Assembly (NCBI RefSeq): GCF_000002425.4
Contig: NC_037259.1
Location: 5,113,481 to 5,177,480 of the forward strand
Direction: 5' to 3'
Source: Physcomitrium patens
Taxonomy: Eukaryota > Streptophyta > Bryopsida > Funariales > Funariaceae
Length of the DNA stretch: 64,000 bases
Shown here one piece after another: positions 24,961 to 34,559 of this stretch (position 1 is its first letter; each line of letters starts with the position of its first letter). Under the pieces are notes generated by a model. The model ran no database searches. It was not told the origin of the DNA and worked only from the letters and a program-made list of their open reading frames with translations. A program made the translations under genes and the position numbers.

Positions 24961-25388
24961 TGAGATTCTTTGATTTACATAATTTAAGATTCTTACTATT
25001 AAAATTAATCTTTTTTACTAGTCTAAAGATAATAACTTTACTACAGCTAAGTTCAAAATAAATTTGGCCATAAGATTTTTGAAAATGAAGAAGATGAAAG
25101 GTGACATTATCTTAGAGAGAAGGAAAAATGAGTCTTATAGTTGTTTAAGTAATTTTTAAAGACATAAGAATCTATTAAAGAAATATTTCAAGATTAAAGA
25201 CAAAAGATGAGATTGATAGCAAAAGTAGTTCAAAAGATTCATATTTATACTATAATGAAGATTATAGAAGTCTATGGTATTTTCTATCGAAGTTTTTAGA
25301 AGTCTAAAGAAGCTTTCAGAAATCTATGGAACTTTTTAAAAGATTATAGAAGATTCTATAAGTATCTTAAAGATTCTAAAAGGTCCTA
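24961..25388. other. AT-rich flank with degenerate short repeats
   Basis: About 25255-25390 consists of variants of 'agaagtctatgg' / 'agattctaaaag' in irregular tandem. No gene. This is the left flank of element F. Confidence 0.4.
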
Positions 25389-25393
25389 GAATG
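25389..25393. repeat. Element F target-site duplication, left (GAATG)
   Basis: GAATG directly before the left LTR equals GAATG at 31767-31771 directly after the right LTR. Confidence 0.92.
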
Positions 25394-25945
25394 TGTCAAG
25401 GACAAAGACTCGATGAGGAAAAATATGCACCAAAAGGCTATCTCGATATAATAAGTCAAAATATAAACAAGTAGGTATATTAAAAGGAAACTGGAATGGC
25501 TATTGCCACAAGACAAGAAACTAAAGACTCTTGAACCTGGACTAGAAGCAAGAAAGGAGTTGACAAGAGTGAAGAAGCCTTCACTCTTGTCTCTATATAT
25601 ACTATCTAACTAGGGGCTACGTGGCGACGTTCTATAGAACCTCCAATATGTGTTGACTTTGTAGGACACATGCCTTGACTTACAAGGCAAGTTTTTCTAC
25701 GTGTGGGCCACATAGTTAGCTTGATCTTCAAGCTAACAACATGTGTGGCACATGGCCAACTTGTTGACCACGTTTCTAATCAAAAAAGTCAATTAAAGAC
25801 ACCTATGAAGTCAAAGCAGCGTCTAGGAAGTTTCTAGGAAGCTTCTATATTAAATATTATATAATTAACTTACTTTTATCTACTTTTACTTACTTCTACC
25901 TATTTCTATATGTAATTATTAGCTTACATGATTATGGCCGTGACA
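25394..25945 (-). repeat. Element F 3' LTR
   Basis: 552 bp. On the minus strand it starts TGTCACGGCCATAATC and ends CTTTGTCCTTGACA. Confidence 0.94.
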
Positions 25946-25986
25946 TTACTCCCCCTTCTAGAGACGAGTTCCACGAGGAGCGGTCA

Positions 25987-26409
25987 TCATATGTTGAGGA
26001 AATCTATGATGCGACGAATTGTATTCGCCACATACTCTGATCTCTGTTCTCTTCGAAGATGATTGATAGGGCCTCTCAACCATCGGTAGTGTCCCATACC
26101 AGGGCGTGAAGACCACCCAGTTATTTGATCATTATTGAGGCCTTCATAACTTCTTTCGAATAGAATATTCGGAACACCATCAGGAGTTGTTCCTACCTCT
26201 AGCAAAATCACCAAACATCGGGAGTCCCTTCCCAAATCATGATACCAAACGCGTTGTATCTCACCATCTGTTCGAGGAAGAACATGTCGTTCTTGAAGAT
26301 CTTCATCTCGATTGCGTCGTCTTGAAGGTTGTGACAATCGTAATGTCTCGTCCGGCAGGTCAGCAAACGAAGGTTTTTGAGTTGAATCCGCTGGTTGTTG
26401 GCTCTCCAT
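25987..26409 (-). CDS. Extra ORF after pol in element F, unknown function
   Basis: A 140-codon frame between the chromodomain end and the 3' LTR, starting MESQQPADSTQKPSFADL. The middle is charged (RRRNRDEDLQERHV), and the C-terminal half contains VILLEVGTTPDGVP, DQITGWSSRPGMGHYRWLRG and ending RRIIDFLNI. I recognise no domain, signal peptide or membrane segment. Element E keeps a clearly related but shorter stretch at about 49576-49745, so the sequence belongs to the family and is not a chance frame. Whether it is translated, perhaps from a subgenomic RNA, cannot be judged from the sequence. Confidence 0.6.
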   Translation of the reverse strand: MESQQPADSTQKPSFADLPDETLRLSQPSRRRNRDEDLQERHVLPRTDGEIQRVWYHDLGRDSRCLVILLEVGTTPDGVPNILFERSYEGLNNDQITGWSSRPGMGHYRWLRGPINHLRREQRSEYVANTIRRIIDFLNI

Positions 26410-26503
26410 CTAATTAGCATCACAAATGTAAAGAAGTTACAAACAAGGATAGGAAATTGAATGTTATCTTGCCTCAATCTTGTCTCTTTTATAAGAGAGA
26501 TTT

Positions 26504-29500
26504 TCATCTTGGTTTTGATGGATGTCGTTGATGAAAAACTTTGACTTTAGCTGATGCATTTGCTAGATTCCTGGATGGCTCCCATGTGCGCTCACTAATA
26601 TCATATCCGCGCCAATGAACAAGATATTCCAGCTTATTTCGGCGCCACCTTGAGTCTAATATCTCTTCCTCCTCAAATTCTTCATTATTATCTACTTCTA
26701 TAGGAGGCGGTGGCATTTGTCTTCTTCCTTGTATATCCACTGTCTTATATGGTTCGAGAAGAGATACGTGGAATACAGGATGGATCTTCATTGACTCCGG
26801 TAGATGTAACCGATATGCAACTGGGTTGATCTGTTCAGAAACAGAAAAGGGGCCAAGCCTACGATAGTCCAACTTGTCACAAGGTCGAGTAGTCTTGATA
26901 TTGCGACGAAGTAGCCATACCTTATCACCCACGTTGATTTGTGGTTGCTCTTTACGATATAGATCTGCGTTTATCTTTTGTCGTTCTTGAGCTTCCTTCA
27001 ATTGTGTCTTCATTATTGCATGTAACTCTGACAACCGATTTGCCATATCTTCTGCTGCAGGATTATCAACTTTTGAAAAATCAAAAGTATCAAGTCGTGG
27101 ATGATAGCCATAATTGGCAAAGAAAGGTGTTTGTTGCGTGGAAGAATGTACCGTATTATTATAAGCAAACTCTGCCAATGGCAGAAGGATTGTCCAATCA
27201 TCTTGTTGGTAGTTGATAGTACACCTTAAATATTGCTCCAAGACTTGGTTTACGTGCTCTGTTTGTCCATCAGTTTGAGGATGGAAAGCCGAAGATAGCT
27301 TTATGTCTACTTTTAAAATCTTGAAAAGGGTCCTCCAAAATCTTGACACAAATTGAGTTCCCCTATCCGATATGATATCTTTAGATAATCCATGATAGCG
27401 ATAGATATTATCAATGAAAAGCTTAGCTGTTTCTTCACCTGTGATAGATTTTGTACATGGCACAAAATATGCCATCTTCGTGAAACGATCTACTATCACA
27501 AATATAGAATCATAAGATCTTAAGCTTGGAAGATCTGTGATGAAATCCATAGAAACAGAAGACCATGGTTGTTCTGGTATAGGTAATGGCTGAAGAAGTC
27601 CGTAAGGTCGATGACGAGGAATTTTTGATCTTGAACAAATATCACATGATTGTACAAAGTCTTTGACTGACTTCCACATTTGTGGCCACCAAAAATCTCT
27701 TGATATGAGTTCCAAAGTCTTATTATATCCAAAGTGCCCTACTGCTGGAAAGTCATGACGTGCTTGAAGAACACGTAAACGTGCTTCTCCTTCTGGAACA
27801 TATAGGCGTCCTTCAAAATATAATAGATTATTCTTGAACTCAAACTTAGAAGGATCATGAGACTTGGAAGAATTATTCTCGATATCATAAATAAGAGGGT
27901 CTGAGGACATACTGGACTGGATTTGCTTGAGAAAAGTTGAATCAACAGTCAATGTTGATTTCATTGCTCGGAGATGAAATTGCTCCGGTTTCACGAGGAC
28001 TGTTCTTTGTTGCTCAAAAGCTGCATCTCCTTCTTTTGGTGCAAAATAAGAACGTCTAGATAGGGCATCGGATAAACCTTGTTGTTTTCCTGGCCGATAA
28101 GTGATAATGAACTCGAATCTTGACAAAGACATACTCCAACGAGCTTGACGACCATTCAACACGCGTGCTGACATGAAATACTCGAGGTTCTTGTGATCTG
28201 TATATACAGTGACTGGACTAGAAGCACCTTCTAGATAATGACGCCATTCTTGAAAGGAATCCACGATCGCAAGAAGTTCTTTATCGTGGATCTCATAATT
28301 GATCTCGGCTGCTGAGAATTTTCTTGAATGAAAAGCTATCGGATGGAGTTTGTCATTTGTTCCCATTTGTGATAAAACTGCACCCAAGGCAAAATCTGAT
28401 GCATCTGTTTCCATAAAAAATGCCTTGGAAAAGTCAACACGATATAAGACTGGTGCAGAGACAAACGATGTCTTCAAGGCTTCAAATGCTGCTTCCGCTT
28501 CTTGATTCCATTGGAATTTATCTTTACTAGTCAAGCGTGTAAGTGGAGCTGCAACTCGTGAGAAATCTTTGATGAAGATCCGATAGTAATTGGCAAATCC
28601 CAAGAAACATTGGACATCTCTTACCGTCCTTGGAATCTTCCAATCCACGATTGTTTGGACTTTCTTAGAATCCATCATAAGACCATCATTTGAAATGATG
28701 TATCCTAAAAAGTCAACTTGAGTAGTGTGAAATACACACTTTTCCATCTTGGCGTATAATCATGCATCTCTAAGTTTTTGTAATACTTGACGAACATGTA
28801 TTTCATGTTCTTCGACGTTCTTAGAATAGATCAGGATATCGTCTAGATAACAGACGATAAAATTGTCTAAGAATTCATGAAATATATCATTCATGAGATG
28901 TTGAAAAGTAGCTGGTGCATTCGTGAGTCCAAAAGGCATGACATTATATTCGAAATGTCCATACCTGGTTCGAAACGCAGTCTTCCATTCATCTCTTTCT
29001 TTGATCCGTACTAGATTATATGCTCCTCTTAGATCTATTTTTGTATAGATCTTAGCTTGATTCAACTGGTCAAGGAGTCCTGATATCAAAGGTAATGGAT
29101 ACCTGTTCTTGATTGTGATCTTGTTGAGTCCTCGATAATCAACACACATTCGTAAAGATCCATCTTTTTTCTTTACGAATAGAATTGGAGCTCCTGCTGG
29201 AGATTTTGAATGGCGTATGAAATTCTTTGCTAAATTCTCGTCAATATATGTCTTGAGTTCAGCCATCTCATCTTGCGATAAACTGTAAATTGGTCCAAAT
29301 GGTGGCTGAGTTCCTTCCTTGAGGTCGATTGAACAATCATATGGACGATGCTCAGGAAGAATATCTGCATTCTTTTTCTCAAAAACGTCTTGATACTCCT
29401 GATATTGACTTGGAATGCCACTTGAAGTCTTTACGTTTTCAGAAATAGGTGCAGCATAAATAGCAAAAGTTGATCCTTCTTTTGCTGCGTGTATAAATGC

Positions 29501-29992
29501 TTTTGCACCTATAAGTGCGAGTTTTACTGTACTAGACTTATAATTTTTTACTTGGTTCGTAGAACTATTAATAACGCTTTTGGAAAAGTCAAGTTTACGC
29601 GAATTCCAATCTATTCGAGGGTTATATTTTTCTAGCCAGGATAAACCTAAATTTACTGGATTGGACGGGGATTTAATTATGTTAAAAGCTATGTAGCTAT
29701 CATGACCGTCTATTGTTACTTTTATAGGATGAGTTTCATGAGTGACATCTCCAGAAGACAAGGGACGACCATCTATGACTTCTACATGTACTGGTTTAGG
29801 TTTCTGTACAAAGGGTATTTTACGACTTTTAACAAATTGTTCATCTAAAAAACATGCTGAGGCTCCCGAATCTAATAAAGCAGAGGCTTTGTAATTCTTA
29901 GGTCCTAAATATAAGTCTATTATAAAACAAGGAGAGGGTTCTGAGGAGAGGATAGGACCTTCATTAGGAATTGTACAAGGTTCCAGCTGCAC
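26504..29992 (-). mobile_element. Element F pol region
   Basis: Domains in order on the minus strand: protease with DSGAS (about 29870); RT with [20 protein letters not shown] (about 29185-29125) and [10 protein letters not shown] (about 28860-28830); RNase H with ETDASDFALGAVLSQ (about 28415-28370) and YTDHKNLEYF; integrase with an HHCC zinc module ending CDICSRSK (about 27645-27620), D-D-E core at SMDFITDLP, ISDRGTQFVS and a Glu in GQTEHVNQ; then the chromodomain LEYLVHWRGYDISERTWEP (about 26645-26590). The frame differs from gag, and the family is known to use frameshifting or a fused Gag-Pol. It carries about one break. Confidence 0.92.
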
Positions 29993-30006
29993 GGTCCCTA
30001 TTGTAG

Positions 30007-31041
30007 CTAGACGAATCCGTTTTCTGACATGTTGTCTTCTTTGACCGTCGTACCCCTCATTTTATAGTTGCGTCGTTTCTTTGGACAATGTTGAGCAGTG
30101 TGCTTAGGTTCTCCGCAATATAAACATAATCCTTCTTGACGACGACGAATCTTTTCTTGCTCAGTTAGAGGTTTAAAACGTACCACGTCAATTTGCATGT
30201 CTTCTACTTCCGAATGTACGTTTGGCAAAGATGTTGATGTTGCCATTGAGTAATAACATTGAGGTTCCCGTGAATGATTCTCAGATCGAAATTCAAAAAG
30301 TCGATTATCACATTTTACCGCAAAATCGATTGCTTGACTCAAAGTTTGAGGATCAGGTAAGTTGAGCATCAATTTCTTTACTTCGTATTGCAATCCATAA
30401 AAAAATTGACTGATGAGTGCAGCATCATCCCACTTGATGTCAATTGCAAGTTGTCGAAATTGTGAAGCATATACTGTTACTGAGCGATTTCCTTGTCGCA
30501 GAATTCGGATCTTATTTGTTGCAACACAAGTTGCATCGTGTTCACCATACATAGATCGAAACTCCACCAAAAAAGCTTCCAAATTGTCCAATATTGGATT
30601 TCGTTGTTCAAGAAAAGACGAAAACCACGATAATGCAGAACCAGAAAGTAGAGTGCCAATAAACCTGACTTGTGATCCTGGAGTTGGATAGCTTTGCGGT
30701 TGAAGTTCAATTGCCAATTGTACTTGATTGATGAACCCTCGAAACTTTGATCTCGTACCATCAAATTTCTCAGGTAAGGCAATTCTTGGTTCTCTAGTGC
30801 TTATAGGGTGTTGTACAATTGGAGAAGGAACGTGATTTGTTGTAGATGTTGAAGCAGCTCCGATCATCTCTATATCTCCACTTTCTGCTATTCTTGTTCT
30901 TTCATGTGTTGGTGAATTGAGTTGATGCATCGCAAGCATTAACTCCCTCATTTGCTCTTGCATTTGTGCCATTGCACTCTTCATTTCAACAAGTTCTGCC
31001 ATAATGACACTAAGAAGAAAAATTTGTTTGATATTGCTCAA
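30007..31041 (-). mobile_element. Element F gag
   Basis: 344 codons. The N terminus is a predicted coiled coil (ELVEMKSAMAQMQEQMRELM). The capsid-like core runs from about PEKFDGTRSKFRGFINQVQL to the SQFFYGL stretch. One CCHC zinc knuckle, CLYCGEPKHTAQHC, lies near the C terminus, followed by a basic PKKRR patch. It would assemble the particle and bind RNA. It is closely similar to gag of element E (45047-46054). This frame looks open throughout. Confidence 0.92.
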
Positions 31042-31201
31042 GACAAAAGAAAAGAAAGACTTGATAACAAAGAAGATACTAAGAACAATATCAGTTTAGA
31101 AGTGGGTAATCCGCAAACTTCTAATACGCTTATGTCTTGTCAAGAGAAAGGGGTAATCCACTCTTACTCAAGAAAAAACAAAGCTCTGATATTGTAAGTG
31201 T

Positions 31202-31212
31202 ACTCTTGTCAA
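31202..31212 (-). other. Element F self-priming primer-binding site
   Basis: On the minus strand TTGACAAGAGT starts two bases after the 5' LTR. It is exactly complementary to ACTCTTGTCAA inside the LTR (31391-31381), whose first base lies 31 nt after the first base of a TATATATAG box (31422-31414). This is the Tf1-type arrangement, in which the RNA's own 5' end primes reverse transcription. Confidence 0.75.
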
Positions 31213-31214
31213 TC

Positions 31215-31766
31215 TGTCAAGGACAAAGACTCGATGAGGAAAAATATACACCAAAAGGCTATCTCGATATAATAAGTCAAAATATAAACAAGTAGGTATA
31301 TTAAAAGGAAACTGGAATGGCTATTGCCACAAGACAAGAAACTAAAGACTCTTGAACCTGGACTAGAAGCAAGAAAGGAGTTGACAAGAGTGAAGAAGCC
31401 TTCACTCTTGTCTCTATATATACTATCTAACTAGGGGCTACGTGGCGACGTTCTATAGAACCTCCAATATGTGTTGACTTTGTAGGACACATGCCTTGAC
31501 TTACAAGGCAAGTTTTTCTACGTGTGGGCCACATAGTTAGCTTGATCTTCAAGCTAACAACATGTGTGGCACATGGCCAACTTGTTGACCACGTTTCTAA
31601 TCCAAAAAGTCAATTAATGACACCTATGAAGTCAAAGCAATGTCTAGGAAGTTTCTAGGAAGCTTCTATATTAAATATTATATAATTAACTTACTTTTAT
31701 CTACTTTTACTTACTTCTACCTATTTCTATATGTAATTATTAGCTTACATGATTATGGCCGTGACA
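31215..31766 (-). repeat. Element F 5' LTR
   Basis: 552 bp and pairs with 25394-25945. It holds a TATA box (31422-31414), a 13-bp perfect stem GACAAGAGTGAAG...CTTCACTCTTGTC around the predicted start, and paired GAAnnTTC motifs (31666-31648). Confidence 0.94.
31414..31422 (-). promoter_or_regulatory. TATA box in element F 5' LTR
   Basis: TATATATAG on the minus strand. The predicted start, about 31 nt downstream, coincides with the first base of the self-complementary ACTCTTGTCAA. Confidence 0.65.
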
Positions 31767-31771
31767 GAATG
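31767..31771. repeat. Element F target-site duplication, right (GAATG)
   Basis: Pairs with 25389-25393. Confidence 0.92.
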
Positions 31772-31945
31772 TAATAATTTGTAATATGTCCATGCTAAGA
31801 ATTGTGATTAAAAATGGTACTTTTTTAGCTATTGATAAGCATTAATGATGTCATTAGATTAGTAATAATACTATCATAGTAAATTTGACGATGATAAAAT
31901 ATTGTAATATTCAGTAATTGATAGAATTCATAAATTAGACACGAC

Positions 31946-32152
31946 ACTCAAAAAATTGTTTCAATACTATTCCAAATTAGATTGGTCATAGCTTTACAAT
32001 TACCTAATGGATTCTTTTTAACTTGGGATCATTTGGTAGCTGTAAAAGAATACTTTATTTGCTATATAAACCACGTCTCATTATTTACTATAATTCATAT
32101 ATAACATATCATTCTTTCTAAAATATATCAACATTAAAATAGTTTTTTGAGT
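31946..32152. mobile_element. MITE related to the Tc1-like relic
   Basis: About 207 bp with imperfect inverted ends: ACTCAAAAAATTGTTTCAAT on the left and, on the opposite strand, ACTCAAAAAACTATTTTAAT on the right. Its reverse complement aligns along nearly its whole length with 23880-24090, the left end of the Tc1-like relic. It carries no transposase, so it fits a non-autonomous derivative. Exact ends and target TA are uncertain. Confidence 0.7.
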
Positions 32153-32551
32153 CATTGTAATATCCATGACTATTATAATAGATCTATAAGCTTTTAAGTG
32201 AATCAATTGTGGTAGATGCTATAGTTTTAACTATTATTTAGAAATATTTAATAATTACAACTTTTATATATCTTAATACACCAAATATATAAATATTTAA
32301 AGTATAAAAACTTATTTATGTTCAAAAAATCATATAATATTCAATCACTTGGTTCAATAAAGTCACAATCTTAAATCTCTAATCTAACTTTGTAATCTTA
32401 TCTTTTACAGTTATATTTTTTATTTTTTTATTCAAAATTACTTTTTTATTTGGATTTAAAATAAAGCACTAATTTCAATTATAATTAAATTTTTCACAAT
32501 AGATATACTTCAATTACTTCTTTTTAAAATTATTTCTTATTTTAAATACTT
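32153..32551. other. AT-rich stretch, nothing recognised
   Basis: No open frame of note. Confidence 0.5.
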
Positions 32552-32932
32552 TTATTTTTTATTTTTTGTATTTAACCTTCTTCTTTTAGAAACAATTGGA
32601 ATCATTCCTAATATAGTTAGATTCATGAGAATTTCAATAATATCTAATATTTTAAATTTATTTTTATACCTATTCATGGTAGTAATAGCCTTTTTGTATC
32701 TAAAAATATCTTTTATACAAGAAATCATGTTGGTAGTATCATATTGATAAAGAACCTTTTGACATTTTTTAAACTCAAAAAATTCTTGTATAAGTGTTAT
32801 CTTTCCATCATCATTGATAATAATTCTTAGTGTAATCAATTTTAGATAACACTTGTCAATCTTAAATAAAAAGATCTTTATAGATTGACTTTTAGCAAAT
32901 AGGCCTTCTAATTCTATTGTAAATTGTATCAA
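32552..32932 (-). CDS. Hypothetical 126-codon ORF
   Basis: A Lys/Ile-rich frame with a basic C terminus (VSKRRRLNTKNKK). It reads more like protein than its neighbours (for example EFFEFKKCQKVLYQYDTTNM), but I recognise no family. No splice signals, promoter or partner gene can be pointed out. In such AT-rich DNA it may be a chance frame or the last piece of an eroded gene. Confidence 0.25.
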   Translation of the reverse strand: MIQFTIELEGLFAKSQSIKIFLFKIDKCYLKLITLRIIINDDGKITLIQEFFEFKKCQKVLYQYDTTNMISCIKDIFRYKKAITTMNRYKNKFKILDIIEILMNLTILGMIPIVSKRRRLNTKNKK

Positions 32933-33665
32933 AAAAGTATATGTATTATAAGATATATTTTTTCATATCAAAATTTATTAATAAAATATATTTGATTATG
33001 CCCAAAGTCTCCATACTTACTCTCCAAATATATAACAAACACTCAAAATGCCTCAAAAAATGGTAGTTCTACCATTGCCGCTAAAACCGCTTTCATAGCT
33101 TAAGCCATTTGTAATATGGCATATAGAGTGTTACTTTTTGAAGGCACTCACAATGCTATAATCTTTTCTTTGATGAGAATAAAGAATATTTTTTTTTCTT
33201 CTTTAATAGATTTCTATTCTACACTATAAAAATAAAATTAAAATTATGACTTTCTTTGAGAATATTGATGAATTTTATTTTTTCCATTCAATAGTTCTTT
33301 ATATCTTACCATTAAAGTGAGTACTTTTTAATCTATCTCTCATATATTTGAAGCTCTTCATGCTCTAAATTTTATTATAATGATTTCAATATAAATCATT
33401 TATTAAAAATAAGGACCATTGGTACTTTATTTCATCTAAGTATTATATCTAAACTTCCAATCTGAAAAGAAAATACCTCCAACTTGTTTCAAAAAATAAT
33501 TTTTTACCATTCTAAAGGTTTTTATTGTCAATCTTGTAAAATATGCCGTCATTGCAAATTCAAAGTTCATAAGTGGTATCTAAAGATGAAATATGTATAA
33601 AATCCTTATTAATATCTATTATTACCTCAAAATTCTTAATATAGTTACTTTTTAAGTAGCATAAT
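32933..33665. other. AT-rich flank of element C
   Basis: No gene recognised. Confidence 0.5.
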
Positions 33666-34409
33666 TCTAGAATAGATATTAATTCATTTTTATAAGATAT
33701 TGGTAAAATAGACTAATAGTCCATAGAATAGTCAATTCACGAGGACGGATGATTGATTTAGTTATTAAAAGTGGTTAATTATAGGATTACGGTTAGAATC
33801 CAAAAATCAAGAGCAATTATATAAGAGTTGTAGAAGTTTGTTGGGATGCCAAACTGTGATAGTCATGAGCTAGGATAAGCTTGGTGCTACTTCTTTGTTT
33901 CTTTGTTTTCTTTGTTGTTGAAAAGTAATGGATAGTTTTGGAATACTGAGAAGTAAGTCTATGGAATAAATCAAAGATTGATTTATGAGTTATTGATTAT
34001 GTAATTGGAGCACTGAGTGATTGAATTATTTGAGGAGTTATTAAAGGATTATGATTGTTGTTTATTGAGAGTTGTGTGTGTTTTAGACAAAAGAAGTCTA
34101 TGATTACGGAAATTATGTGAATTCAAATTATTAGAGTGAAGTTTCTTATTCTTGATGTTGGATGGAAATTATTGTATTAAGAGCGGTCTTTTGAGAGTGC
34201 AGGGTTGCACACTATTGTTATCAGTTGATAAAGGAGTATTATTACTGGGAGAAAGCATCGTAGTGTTTCTTAGTGTTTTAGTGGTTCAAAATATAGTTAA
34301 TTGTGTGACCCTAATAAGCAAAATTCATGCACTTAGACTTTCCTTATGTTTGAATTCCCCTATACAAGTTTATTCCAAAAAGAATTGTAGAATAAGTAAA
34401 ACGACTACA
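33666..34409 (+). repeat. Element C 5' LTR
   Basis: It aligns with 43941-44304 plus 50323-50700 and with 16998-17753. Shared landmarks are 'taagatattggtaaaatag', 'taagcttggtgctactt' and the end 'gaataagtaaaacgac'. Confidence 0.82.
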
Positions 34410-34415
34410 ATATTT

Positions 34416-34436
34416 TGGCGCTGTTGTCGGGGATAG
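34416..34436 (+). other. Element C primer-binding site (tRNA-Asp type)
   Basis: TGGCGCTGTTGTCGGGGATA differs only slightly from the complement of the plant tRNA-Asp 3' end (TGGCGCCGTTGCCGGGGA). Confidence 0.8.
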
Positions 34437-34559
34437 ACTATAGCGTTGAATGTTAGGAATTAACTATTGATTTAGTTAGATGGGAGATAGGAAGAAAATT
34501 CACTAGAATATAATGAAAGAGTATGATTATTAAGAATGAGAACTTAATAGTAAAGAGAA

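Larger units (their letters stand above)
25394..31766 (-). mobile_element. Element F: chromodomain Ty3/gypsy element (Tf1/Tcn1-like), minus strand
   Basis: 6373 bp with two 552-bp LTRs (25394-25945 and 31215-31766) and a 5-bp GAATG target duplication. Order on the minus strand: LTR, self-priming site, gag, pol (protease, RT, RNase H, integrase, chromodomain), an extra ORF, LTR. The LTRs differ at about 5 of 552 positions by hand, so it is recent. It looks almost whole, with about one break in pol. It is the same family as element E, in opposite orientation about 13 kb away. A chromodomain at the integrase tail is known to direct such elements to marked chromatin. Confidence 0.95.

Noticed and set aside
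25987-26409. Envelope-like protein after pol
   Set aside because: No signal peptide, no membrane-spanning segment and no furin-like site; kept as an ORF of unknown function.
31187-31200. Initiator-tRNA-Met-type primer site ('atatcagagc') downstream of the F/E LTR
   Set aside because: It lies about 25 bases from the LTR and lacks the TGG start; the adjacent 11-mer complementary to the RNA 5' end is a better candidate.
34152-34436. 94-codon frame, with a copy at 50436-50705
   Set aside because: Both copies are the end of the element C LTR; the frame is not maintained in other LTR copies.
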